From NCBI GenBank assembly GCA_047967505.1, contig CM106538.1: a stretch of 64,000 bases of DNA; one strand, written 5' to 3'. The translations under genes and the position numbers were made by a program. The stretch comes from Dipteris shenzhenensis (taxonomy: Eukaryota; Polypodiophyta; Polypodiopsida; Gleicheniales). Within the stretch, counting starts at the first letter, position 1; the number at the start of each line of letters is the position of its first letter. Below, piece by piece: positions 35,765-47,149 of this stretch. The notes under the pieces were generated by a model. That model was not told where the DNA came from. It did not search any database and saw nothing but the letters and a program-made list of their open reading frames with translations.

Positions 35765-37192
35765 CTACTAACATCCACGGGAGACCAAGAGGTCTATGGG
35801 ACAACATGAAAGGCATCTAGTACATCAGCTTAGGGAGGGCGCAGGGCAGCTCCCAAGGAGTGCAAAAGCAGCTCCATTTATTTAGAGAGTACCTATATTG
35901 TAGCCTAGATAAAACATACACACATATATATAGTTGGCCTTACATCAGTTTAAGACTGAGAGTCTTTTGGTTTTGATTTAAACTCTCTAATGAATGCTAT
36001 CCTGTCTCGGTAGACTGCCCATTTACCGTCGTTCCGGGCAGCCCGAACCTTTGCTAATTCCTTTGCCTTATCCTTCAGTTGAGCCTTGGTGAGTTCCTCG
36101 GTTATCCATATCTTCGTCCCTTTCAGCTTGTGAGATTGTCACGGAACTTTTATACGTATGTCTCGTGAGTTGAACGTAATGACAGCATGGCCATTACGTT
36201 GACCGATATGAACTACTCGAGCTTCACCGTCATCATTTGGGTTGTCAGGATTGTCATCGGCATCTGTTGTCCAGTCAACAGTAGGCATGGCTGTTTGGAC
36301 ATGTGCTAAGGTATCACTAAAAGAATCATCTTCTTTATACCATCCATCTGGAAGCCCCCCAATTTTGATTTTCAAAGCATTGTCCTTTCTAGCTGCATGT
36401 TCTTTAATCTCTTTCTGAATATCAGCTTTGTTGACCTTTGCATCAAACTCCACAGTCACTTCTTGCTTGGCTGTCTGCATTTCAGTATGAACTAGATTCT
36501 TGACTGTAGAGACTAGTTGGGGGGTAGGGGGGGAAGCATTGCATGACTTTATAACCTCGTCAATGACTTCCTTCTTACCAGGTCCTTCCAAGACTTGAAT
36601 TCTAGCTATGGCATCCGTAAGCTGCATCCTCAGCTCTCTCACTTGATCCTGTAGGAAGTAAATTTGTTCATGATATCCAAGAATTGGTCGGTCAAAAAGA
36701 CCACCTCGTTCATATAAATGTGCATACGGGGAAGGCGTCCTGGCTGCCACTGTGGAGTATCTGGCTTTGTTACTGGAGGCTGCCGGAGTGGAAGGGGTTT
36801 TTGAAGAGGTGGAAGGTAGGCTGGGCCATGATTTGCTCGCCATATCTCCTGTTACCCCCTGGCTGAGCTAACCCCCTAGTGGGCTGGGGGTTCAGCCCCT
36901 AGCTAGGGGTTCCTAATTCAAGAGTTTGCTACAACCAGCTAGGGGAGCAGGGAGCAGAAGCGGAATGGAAGCAAGAGGTATGGGCGTACGGGTACGGACG
37001 GGAGCAGGTACGGACGTGAGTGGGTGCGGGTACGGATGGGAGCGGGTAGAGATGGGAGTGGGACGGGACTAGGTATAGGTACGGATAGGAGCAGGAGTAG
37101 GTACGGACGGGAGCGGGAGCAAGTACGGACAGGAGGGAAGGGGGGGAGGGGGCTAGCAGAGAGGCTACGAGAGGGGGGTTGGAGAGGCTACG
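35765..37192 (-). mobile_element. LINE family B copy B9: ORF1-only 'half-LINE'
   Basis: The - strand runs from a G-rich 5' UTR with GTACGGACGGGAGCGG-like tandem words (36950-37190) into ORF1 (start ATG at 36843) and then directly to the family 3' end. ORF1 has a coiled coil (YFLQDQVRELRMQLTDAIAR), an RRM-like part (NALKIKIGGLPDGWYKEDD to GHAVITFNSRDIRIKVP) and, after one TGA at about 36137-36139, a C-terminal domain. That domain reads HKLKGTKIWITEELTKAQL and later ARNDGKWAVYRDRIAF. No endonuclease or RT is present. The 3' hairpin is at 35782-35795 (AGACC, loop AAGA, GGTCT), next to the GA tract. Confidence 0.8.
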
Positions 37193-37195
37193 GGG

Positions 37196-37227
<32 letters not shown>

Positions 37228-37248
37228 TGTGTGTGTGTGTGTGTGTGG
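37193..37248. repeat. Compound (GA)n(GT)n microsatellite, 5' flank of B9
   Basis: GA units at 37195-37226 switch to GT units at 37227-37247. The GA side faces the 5' end of LINE B9. Confidence 0.95.
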
Positions 37249-37329
37249 AGGGGAGGCGGAGTGGGTGAGGGGTGAGAAATTTGTCAGTGGCTGAATACAC
37301 AGATAAAATTTGAGAATGTGTAATGAAGG

Positions 37330-38030
37330 TTTAGGAACCTCTTGCTCAGTCGGTGCAAGGAAAGGATTTTATTTTTGGATTGAATGATAGAAGCAAGATG
37401 GAAGTTTGGTCTAAGTGTGCAAACACTCTAGATGAAGCAATCGCCATAGGTTTGAACTATGGGGATGCCAAAGGGAGCAAACCAAGTGGGTTTGTGCAAG
37501 TTGAGACTTGGTATGAGTTCTCGAAAAAGAGTGGGTTAAAGAAGAAGTGAGTTAGCAAAGGGAGTGTCTACCACCATCGGGGTTGAAAAAAAGTAACTCT
37601 AATGGTAGCTCGGGTTTAGTCAAAATCTTCTTTGATCCCATATTAAAAAGAGAAAGCAAGGAGAGAAGGCTTGTGCTTTGGATGCCTTCAACCTCATCAG
37701 TGGAAAGATTGTCAATGGAACAAGGATCATCGAATGGCTGAGATGGTGATCTCTGAGTGCAACGTGGAGATGGAGGGAAGTCCCAGAGCTGACCATATGC
37801 AGATCCTGCTAGTGAGATCTTCTCAAAGGTCAATACCTATTTTATTGTGTGTGTTGGTTGCTAAGTTTGTAAATAGTGCACCTGATAATGTCCTATCTAA
37901 GCCCGTAGCAACGAGGTATATAGCTTTTAGCGATGGGGGGTTAACTAAGATGAAAGGGCAAGTGGCCAATCATGACGTCATTGTGCACACACTGCAATCA
38001 ACTCCAAGCTTGTAAAAAGAGGCTGAAATT
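37330..38030 (+). pseudogene. Ty3/gypsy gag fragment with zinc knuckle
   Basis: 37353-37550 reads FIFGLNDRSKMEVWSKCANT and DEAIAIGLNYGD, typical of a gypsy gag C-terminal half. In a shifted frame 37671 onward has CFGCLQPHQWKDC, a CCHC-like knuckle with one residue missing between C and H. It is followed by a protease-region remnant near 37850-37950. It is unlike the gag of the element at 29348-35369, so it is another family. Confidence 0.65.
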
Positions 38031-38440
38031 AAAGACTAGTCCATCTGACTGAATATACGGTCAAAGATGGCAGATGGAAGTTTAACTGAAGTCAAGAAGC
38101 CAAGATTCACTGGCCACCTCCCTTTGTGAGGTACATTTAGAAGATGCTGTTGTTGCTAAACTTCGATTGTGCCTTCGATTGTGCAGCGCACTTTTGTGTA
38201 ACTGTATTGGAGCATTTGTTCATATTAATCTGCATACTTTCGATTGCTGGCTTTTGTCTCCCCAATCTTTTAGAGCATTCCCTCAAGACTACATGACTCA
38301 CATTGACAATGCATGGAAAAAGGAGGGGGGGGACATGGGAAACAGCATTGATCAGCAAGACAAGAGGTTCTTGTGAAGAGGGCAAGCGTGAAAGGGACCA
38401 ATCTTCATTAATGAAAATCTCATACTTTTGCAAATTGAGC
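38031..38440. other. No feature recognised
   Basis: No motif identified. The 5' part of LINE B10 may begin here but is not readable. Confidence 0.3.
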
Positions 38441-38449
38441 AGCAGAAAA

Positions 38450-40863
38450 GGTCATTAAGATGGTCATGGAGACAAGGAAAAGGGCAATTGGGTAGTGATT
38501 GGAGCACTACTACTAGTGTACCATACACAAAGTAGGAGACACCATGGATACTGAGAACGACTACACCCTTATGATAGCTCACACATTGGCCAAGATTTAT
38601 GGATCGGTACTAGAGAGGGAGATCAACAGTCATATAGAGGCTCAGGGGCAGCAGGCACTAGGGCAAGCAAGATTTTGGAGGCAAGATTCCACTCTAGATC
38701 ACATCTTCGCTTTGAGGGCTATCATTGAGGAGACGAAGTCGAGACACCAGAAAGTCTACGCTTGTTTTGTAGATTTTCGGAAGGCTTTCGACACTGTCCC
38801 GCAATCTCACATGATTAGGAGACTATAGGAGATGCAGATCCCAAAGAATTTGATTTGGGGTGTGATTAGCCTATGAGTTTGACCGAGGGAGAGTTCGTGC
38901 TCTAGCTGGTTTATGGGATTGGATTGAGAGCAAGATAGGGGTGAAGCAAGGCTCCCTCTTGTCACCGACTCTTTTTAGACTCTACGTTGATGAGATCACA
39001 TTTGTCATAGACCACCTAGGGGGCGAGGGATCACTACTGGCTGACCTCATGATACAGATATTGCTATACGCCGATGACATAGTCCTCATATCATCTTCAA
39101 TGGAGGGGTTGCAGAGACAGCTCGAGGCCCTAGAGGTTTTTTGCACAGAGAGAGACCTGACAGTCAACCTTAGGAAGACCAAGGTTATGATCTTCAACCC
39201 CTCACGCGTAGTGCTTCACCGACATAGCTTCACTTACCTAGGTGAGCTAGTGGAGATAGTGCAGTCCTGCACATACTTGGGAGCAGTCTTCACAGGACCC
39301 ATGTTCATGATGACTCAGGTAGCCACCACGGCACAACTCACAACAGGACAGAGTGATTTGGCCCTACTAGAGAGACAATGTTTTCAGGCACATTTTCACG
39401 ATCCACCAACAAAGGGTTGGCTCTTCAACACTTTAGTGTGGCCGATTACCATGTATGGATCACCCTTTTGGGGGAGTGATCTCCTGAGGACATAGTGGAG
39501 GAAATTTGAGCGGCTACGGGTGACTATGGGGTCTAGGATGATTGGGAGTAAGCCCTCAGTCCCACATGAGATAGTACATTCAAAGTTGGACAGTGACATT
39601 CATGTAGAGAGTTTGGGACTTACCTCACCGGTGACTACTGAAGCTGGCCCTGGAGTCATCCAAACGACTACAGAAGAGCGGGACAGACACATGGTATGCA
39701 CGTATATCTGCATGGTTTGCCAGGCACGCTATCCAAATGGACAGACTTCCCCCCTTTTAGTATGCATGGAGATGCCTCTTAAATCAATCCCACGAGATGA
39801 GATCAATCGTATCATACGGTTAGATCTTCTCAAGCTCCGTACATCTCGGACTTGGGGGAGGACTAGGAGGTCCGCATCAAGATCCAGTTCTATCGTGTCC
39901 ACTTCTTGAGAATATCGGAGAAGGGATTCATCACCAGACCCAAGTATCTCGAGGACAGAGGAGTCGCACATGCCTGAGGATCGCCATGCGGATTTCGTCC
40001 CATCAGTTGAGGATTGAGGCAAGGAGAGCCACAGGTATACCCAGCGGATCTGCATGTTATCCACATTAGGAGTGGTTAAGACAGAGGAGCGGTTTCTTTG
40101 TAGCTGCCCAGCGTACTATGAGATCCGAGGATGCTACCACTGACTCTACCTGGAGGGGAGCGGCTTCGGTCCACTGTCATGACTGATCCACTTCCATGAC
40201 TAGGTCTGCATTAGGCTCTATTTGATGGAGATGCGCCAACACAGGGGGACATTACTACTATAGATCAGAGAGCAGCAGGAGGCAACTAGGCCACAGGATA
40301 TAGAGGCTGACCGAGCACAGTGACACGTCTCAGACTTTTACACATTTGATTCAGCTCGAGGATACAGCAGTTAGAGGAGGATGAGCTAGGTGATATGAGG
40401 GCAGCCTTGATTAGCAAAGAGAGCGGGGACGGTCCCATCGAGAGAGGAACACAGTGTGTGAGATAGAGAGCGCCCATAGCACATTCTATTGAGGTCCGAT
40501 CTATGATAGCTTTCCTCAAGGGAGACGAACAAAGACGAGGGGTCACTCTGCACATAGCTCTGCGGGTTCTGAGATCGAGGAGACCATGTCTCCCACCACA
40601 ATGTGAGACAACTCGACAAATACAGATCCGAGATATCTTCATAGCTCATCGAAAGACACCATTGTGTCGGGCTTCGGTTTTTGAGTCCCAACTCACAGAT
40701 TGCTTCAGTTTGTATTTGATTTTGATTTTGATTAAACTGTTGAGCTCAGTAGATCAGCATAGATTGCTCTTGCCCATTGAGGCTTGTATGAGTCTTCTTT
40801 TTATGCACTTTGTCCCATAGGCCTATGAGGCCTCCCGTGGACGTCAAGACATCACTCTTCCAT
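38450..40863 (+). mobile_element. LINE family B copy B10, RT to 3' end
   Basis: 38544-38828 contains LAKIYGSVLEREINSHIEAQ, FALRAIIEETKSRHQKVYAC and FVDFRKAFDTVP. 38941-39495 continues with SLLSPTLFRLYVDEI, LLYADDIVLISSSMEGL (intact YADD) and VNLRKTKVMIFNPSR. The C-terminal finger (EERFLCSCPAYYEIRG-like, about 40085-40130) and the arginine-rich MIAFLKGDEQRRGVTLHIAL (40503) follow. The 3' UTR carries hairpin AGGCC, loop TATGA, GGCCT at 40819-40833. The 3' end runs into (CT)n at 40864. Several frameshifts. Confidence 0.85.
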
Positions 40864-40920
<57 letters not shown>

Positions 40921-40947
40921 GTATGTATATGTATATGTACATGTATA

Positions 40948-40983
<36 letters not shown>
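40864..40983. repeat. Compound (CT)n(AT)n(GTATAT)n(GT)n microsatellite joining two LINE families
   Basis: CT units at 40865-40886, AT units to about 40913, mixed GTATAT/GTACAT units to 40955 and GT units at 40955-40983. Family B copy B10 ends at the CT side and family A copy A1 begins at the GT side. An open frame through this tract is only repeat translation. Confidence 0.95.
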
Positions 40984-40984
<1 letters not shown>

Positions 40985-42597
40985 CTGGGGAAATTGTTCC
41001 AACTTCTCAATTGATTCGACATCTTGGCTATCCTCTAGGCTGGGGGCTCACTCGTTCTCAACAAACTGATTGGGTGCTCACAAAGTTGAGGGCAAAACTT
41101 GAATATTGGAAGCTTGCATTGCATGTTCGATTGCGAATAACGCAATCCATTTTGATAGCATACATACAATTCTATCTGCCTCTCATTATGTTCACTAAGG
41201 CAGATTTGGTTTCCTTTATGTCTGCTATCATGGAGATTTTGTGGTGTTCAAAAATGACAAGAAAAGTCTCAGATTACTCTCTATGCATCGTCTCTGCTCT
41301 CCAAAGATGCACGGGGGTCTGAACATTCTCAATATTCAAATGCATATACTTGCTCACAGAGGGAAAATGATGTTGCAGTTTATGCAAGGGGATGAGCCTT
41401 GGGCTTTCATGATCCGCTCTCTTTTGTTGCATATTGATACTTCTGCTTTTGGGCATTGGCAACCTACACAGTGGGATTTTCTATTTGGCTCTATTCAAGT
41501 CAAGATCAGAGGCTGCTCTTTTGTCTCTCGTTTGCTTCTTGATTAGAAGCATATTTTATCCCACTTGGAATGGCATGGCAGGGATTCTTTGTCGGGAAAT
41601 TCCTTGAGGGTTGAGAATATTTATTGGTCCCAAGTATTCCACCCTCCTTTGGCTATACAAGAACCCAGGCATTCTTATTTTATATCTTTCAAAGGCATTC
41701 TTCTGTGGCAGATGTACTTCAGGATGATGGCACTCTTTTATCTTTTTCTATGGCTGCTAGCAAATATGGTTTGGGAGCTCATTGTCGTCCGTTATGGCAT
41801 AAAATTTCCGAAATGCTTCAACCTTTCTTGCCGGTACCTCGTTTGGAACTTCAGGATAGGCTTGAGGATTGGACTCTACATTCTTCTTCCTCTTCATCTG
41901 GTCCTTTGAAGCTCTCACATATCACAGTGCCTTCTCTGTATAAAGTGTTGTTACTTTGGCCTTGGATTTCTGACAGAGCAAATTCTGTTTGGCATATGGA
42001 TCGCCCACTAAAGTGGTGGAGAAAGCGGCTGCGTCTCCTTTGGCATTATAAAGTCCCTCTTCGGCAACAGCTATTCCTTTGGCGAGTCCTACTTGGCATG
42101 TTTCCATATGGGTAGTTTACTTGCGCATATACATATTGCTCCAGCTGTTTGCCACAGATGTCTACATTCTGCTGAATCTGTGCTTCACATCTTTTGGCAC
42201 TGTCCACACACTTGTGATTTCCTTGCTCTCATTCGATAGGGGCTTCGAGCGAGATTTCCTACTGTTACTTTTGGCAGGTTCTTCTGGTTATTTGGTTTTC
42301 ATCCAGCTAGACAGGGTTTTTATTTATTTTTTGTTTGGGTGGGCTACTGGGCACTGTGGACTCTATGGATGGACAAAAATCATAGTCTTTGGTGATCCTA
42401 CTTTTTCATCTTTTGTTTTTTTCAAACGATCTCTACGGCAATCATTTTATGATTGCTTTCAGACTCATTTGGTTGATCATGATGTATATATAGCTTATAC
42501 TGAGATTTTCAGTTGAGTAGTAGTTACTCTGCTTTTGAAGTAACTATCAATGTAATTATTTTATAGCAATAAAGTATTTATTCTTACAAAAAAAAAA
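40984..42597 (+). mobile_element. LINE family A copy A1, 5'-truncated, with A tail
   Basis: Starts within RT after the YADD box (PTSQLIRHLGYPLGWGLTRS, the same as in copy A9). It continues through WPLHVRLRITQS-like and SPKMHGGLNILNIQMHILAH blocks to the Trp-rich KWWRKRLRLLWHYKVPLRQQ and the stop after AYTEIFS. The 3' UTR holds AATAAAG and then A10 at 42588-42597, directly followed by (GT)n. The 5' end directly follows (GT)n. Frameshifts near 41100, 41280 and 41550-41640 inactivate it. Confidence 0.92.
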
Positions 42598-42667
42598 GTG
42601 TGTGTGTGTGTGTGTAAACGCATACACATACACATACACATACACATACACGTACACGTACACATAC
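42598..42667. repeat. (GT)n and (ACACAT)n microsatellite between LINEs A1 and A2
   Basis: GT units at 42598-42615, then AAACGC and ACACAT/ACGTAC units to 42667. It is the 3' flank of A1 (+) and of A2 (-), which thus meet tail to tail. Confidence 0.93.
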
Positions 42668-45600
42668 TTTTTTTTGTGAATCTAGTAACTATATTATTAA
42701 CATGAAATCAAGGTACATAACATTAGACTCCAAAAGAGAGCCTAATGGAAGAACTCAAAAACAGTCAGAAAACACTTCAAGGCTAGTAGCATCCAAGTCC
42801 TTTGTAGCATAACTATCATATAGGGATTGCTTGAGGGACATTTTGAAGAAAACATATGCCTGAGGGAACTGTTGGCCCATCTTGGAATGCAATCTCTGTG
42901 TCCAAATGGTCCATAGTACCCAGAAACGTGTCTAGTGAAAGAAAAGGAGGAATGGAGACATCTGAGATGAGAGGCATCCAAACATCCAGAAGAGTTTCCC
43001 AAGTCTGATAGAGGGAAACCGAAGCCGCAACAAATGAGAGACATGAGTGATCAATATCCGAGAGTGCGGGCAAGACCATAGTAGATGGGGAACTGTCTCG
43101 CGGTGATGAGAGCAACGGGGGTAGGAAGGGGAAGCAATGCGACGTGCTGCCAATTTCACCCCAATGGAAAAAGCTCCCACTATACATCTCCAAAAGAAAA
43201 GCCTCTGTTTCAATGGCAATTTGGCTTTCCAAATTTTCATGAGTCGTGATTGCCACCAAAATAAAGGCCTATCCAGATTCCAAAGAGTGTTGGCATGCTT
43301 ATCAATCCATGGTGGTGGAAGAAGAAATCTGTAGACTATCGAGGAGGCCAGATTATGCATGGAAAGGGAATAGGTAGCAGGAGATAAGGAAGTCAAATTC
43401 CAGTCCAGTAATCTGTCCTGTGCAAACAGTGGAGGAACAGGAACAAATGGTTGTAACATAGTTGAAAGTGTTCTCCAAATGGACCTATGATGTAGACCCA
43501 AGGAGAATGTCCTGCAAGCTTGTGGAAATGAAAGCATATAACCTTGTTGATCCACAACATCTCCAACAAATCTTATGCCCAATTTCATAAGATTATATGC
43601 TTTAATAGGTGCCTGTAAAGCGAGAGGCGATTCAAACACCTTGCTCCAATGGATGCTTTCCAAGCGAAGCGAATTACCATGATGAGAAGAAGCACCTGTC
43701 CATTTAGCATAAGAGAGAATTCTCTTCCAATCATGAATAAAAGCAGTAGAAACAGGACAACCAGGAATTTTCCCTTGAAATGTGGTCATGACTGCTTCCC
43801 AGTGATCTGTATTCCAATGCCCATATGCATGGGATGTCATGTTTCCACACATGGCTGCTAACATAATAGCCCATGGCTGTTTTTGCTGAAAAAAATCAGC
43901 AATCATAGTGCTCTTTCTTGCCAGCATGTGAATCTGAAGATTGAGAATATTCAGCCCCCCATGGGTCTTAGGTGAGCAAATAAACTGCATGGGTAGTAGT
44001 CGCAAAGCCTTTTTATGAGATTTGCTTTTCCAAAATATCTCCATAGCCTGGGATATATAGGAAGCCAAATGCTTAAAAGACCAGGGAAGAAGAGGCAGAT
44101 AAAACTGCACATATGCCATAATGATGGATTGTACTATCCGAAGTCGAACATGCAGAGGCCAAGTGGACAAATGCGAGTATTTCAGCTTCTTGTTGATCTT
44201 TTGAAGCAGCCAGTCGAGCTGTTGTTGCGGGGTAATATTCCAGCCAATGGGATACCCTAGATGCCTCACAATAGTATGGGAAGAGATGATGTGGCCTGGC
44301 CAAAGAAGTATATGCCAATCAGCTTCTTTCAATGCTAGGAGATTTGATTTCTGAAAATTGATATGCAGTCCAGCATCTAAGCCAAAATCATTCAGAGTAT
44401 GCATCAAATGAGAGAGGTCACTTTGACAATTCTTGGGCATAAAATATGAATCATCAGCATATGCCTGTGCAAGAAATGACTGTGCCCCTGGAATTTGCAA
44501 GCCATGAAGCTGCCCTGTATGTACAAGATGATCCATGTGCAACAGTAACGGATGGGTAGCAATGGCATACAGCAAGGAACTAAGAGGGCAACCCTGTCTC
44601 ACTGAGCGGGTCATAGTCCAGGTTCTTGTCAACCCACCATCAATTAAACACTGCGCAGTGGCATGAGAATAGAGCCAGTAAATAATATGGACCAGCTGAG
44701 GGCCAAATCCCAATTTATGCATAGTCTGAGAGATGAAATCCCAATGGACAGTATCAAATGCTTTCGCAATGTCCACTTGCAGAATGAGAACGTCTTGTTT
44801 GGAATATTTGGCATACTCAATTGCAAGCAAAGCATTGGAGATATTGTCAGTAATCTGCCTTCTGGGAACAAACCCATACTGCCTGGGATGAAGTCCTGCT
44901 TGCAAAATGAAGCGAACCCTGAGGACAATCATTTTGGCAATGAGTTTGTAAATAACTGGCATAAGAGATATGGGCCGCCAATCAGCCATAGTCTCGCACA
45001 ATCTTTTTTTGGGGATCAATTTGACAAGGCCATGTTTCCAAGAAGGAGGGAGAGATTGTTCTGCCCAAGCATGATTGATCATTAGAAGAAGAGTGTTCTT
45101 GAGATCACCCCAAAATGCACGGAAAAATTCAACAGTCAATCCATCCCAGCCAGGAGAGCTGCCTTTACGTAAATGACTTAAAGCATCATCCAGTTCATTA
45201 AGCATAAAGGGCTGCTCCAATGCATGAGCCTATTCCCGAGACAATATAGGTTGAACGTGCATAAGAAATTGAGATCTGGCTGCATTCACTTGCATCAAAT
45301 GATCAGGTTGAGGAGCAAAGGGATGCTGGAAATGACTAGAACATTGCAATTCCAATTCTGATTTGGAAGTGGTCCAAATACCATCATCTTTCTTGATCCT
45401 GCAGATGGCCTCCTTTCGCCTATCCGCATGGAGGCTTTTAAAAAAGGCTTTGGAGGAGCAGCCCTTATTTAAAAGGGGTTTCATGCGAGCTCGGATTTGC
45501 CACTTCTTTAATTTGCGAAGATCATTTTGATGGATGATATGAACCGCATAAGCACAAGAATCCTGTTCAGAGGAGGTAAGCTGCCTATGAGAACTGATTA

Positions 45601-46891
45601 CATCCATTTGTTGCTTGTGAGATTGAGCCCATTTCAGCTTAAGCCTGAGGTTTCCCATGTAACTCCGTCCATAATCTTGAATAACAGCCTGCAAGCGATG
45701 AGCAAGACTGATCCAAGCAAAATCCATGTCCTCCTGAGCATGTAAGAGGAGGGGGCAGACAGCCACTCTCACCATGTTCTGAAATTGTTGATGAAGCAGA
45801 TAAGCACTGTTCAAGCTCTCTTCGATCTGTTGCTCTATTGTTTTCCTTTTCATCTCCCTGCGCATCCCAGTAGATGTAGGCGACGACCAAAGAAAGGCAT
45901 ATCATCTGCCAAACGTGTTGTAGATAATGTCAAGCATACTGGGAAGTGATCAGATAGCAAGAGGGAATGATCAACCCATAGTGCACATGTAAAACTAGCA
46001 TACTGGTGAGCATGCAGCAAATACCATCTGTCAAGTCGAGCCCGGTAGTGAGTAAAGGCATTGTGATGATATGTATAACCCATATCTCTATCCCTTGTTG
46101 AAAGCCATAAATCTTCTGCATTCAAGGGTGAAAGCATATCTTCCCAATGTCGGAGCTCAGTGGGGATCATATGAGAACGATGAGTGGTATTGTCTTGAAT
46201 GGCAGGCGAGTTATTGAAGTCTCCACACAAAAAGGCATTGGACGACCATGGATATTGTTTGAGGGAGTCCCACATTCTAGCTCTTGTCGCAGAAGTCTGA
46301 GAGGCATAAATAGATGCTATTTCATAGAGATCAGCATGATAGATGCATCTGATCACCATCCATCGACCCTGAGGGTCATTGTAAGCAACCGTGGGCTGCA
46401 TATCATGTTTTACTAGCATGCAAACCCCCGAAAAATGCATTGTATCAGCATAAAAGATATCATATCCAGCATAGTGGCCTTGCTGGCCAGCCAAGAAGTG
46501 TTGATTGTGTTCCTGTAAAGAGATAACATCGGGGTGCATTCTATGTACATAGTGCTAGAGAAGTCTCCACTTATTGACATTGCAAAGACCCTGAACATTG
46601 TATGTAATGCAAGTAATTGAAGTAGACATAGAAGATATGTACATCGGGGTGCATTCTATGTACATAGTGCTAGAGAAGTCTCCACTTATTGACATTGCAA
46701 AGACCCTGAACATTGTATGTAATGCAAGTAATTGAAGTAGACATAGAAGATATGTACAGTCAAACCAAAAAGCATAGTAAAGTATAAGCTGTCAGGCCTC
46801 AGCCATGACATCAACATCCACCTGGCCTCCTGGATCATTAGCTCTATGATCCTCATCATTGTCACATACAGGGATGCCCCTCTTTAAGACA
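42668..46891 (-). mobile_element. LINE family A copy A2, long copy truncated in ORF1
   Basis: The 3' tail is T8 on the + strand (42668-42675). The - strand carries an ORF1 tail (last 28 or so codons, stop at 46792-46794), endonuclease (46628 down to 45850; LQEHNQHF, CGDFNNS, ARLDRWYL, LLSDHFPV), a linker (45865-45230) and RT (45220-42932; 762 codons). The RT contains GSSPGWDGLTVEFFRAFW, YADDSYFMPKN and a C-terminal CSHHRETVPHLLWSC finger. One TAG near 45227 splits linker and RT, and the endonuclease and RT frames differ by one base. Flanked on both sides by ACACAT/ACGTAC microsatellite. Confidence 0.95.
46526..46755 (-). repeat. Exact tandem duplication of 115 bp over the ORF2 start of A2
   Basis: 46526-46640 and 46641-46755 appear identical by eye. 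Each unit carries the ORF2 start (MSTSITCITYNVQGLCNVNK on the - strand) and the short ORF1-ORF2 spacer. The duplication is absent from copy A9, so it arose within this copy. Confidence 0.92.
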
Positions 46892-46968
46892 TGTACACGT
46901 ACACATACACATACATGTACATACACACACACATACATACATACATACATATGTATGTCTATATGTAT
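46892..46968. repeat. (ACATAC)n microsatellite, 5' flank of LINE A2
   Basis: Units ACATGTACACGTACACATAC, then ACACACAC and ATACATAC. The same ACGTACACATAC wording stands on the other side of A2 at 42650-42667, as expected if one tract was split by the insertion. Confidence 0.92.
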
Positions 46969-47149
46969 AAAACTTAAAATTGACCTATGAATTGACCAAG
47001 GGTAGGGTGTAGGGATAGCCTTCGTAGGCTTGTACCTTCACTTCAGTTTTAACGTTTTTGCAGCGATACACTTAAGTTTAGCATCAGCTCGTGCCCCCTT
47101 GCACTCACATTTCTATCCCTTGGTTTCACACAACCCTACATGTAGGCGA

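Noticed and set aside
35269-35816. Two long - strand frames with SLSLSL runs and Pro/Ala-rich tails
   Set aside because: Translation of the GA/CT tract and the GC-rich LINE 5' UTR. The low-complexity composition explains the openness.
40810-41322. 170-codon open frame running from SLSLSLS through YIYIYI and CVCVCV into a LINE sequence
   Set aside because: Translation of the compound microsatellite joined to the truncated 5' end of LINE A1. It is not a gene.
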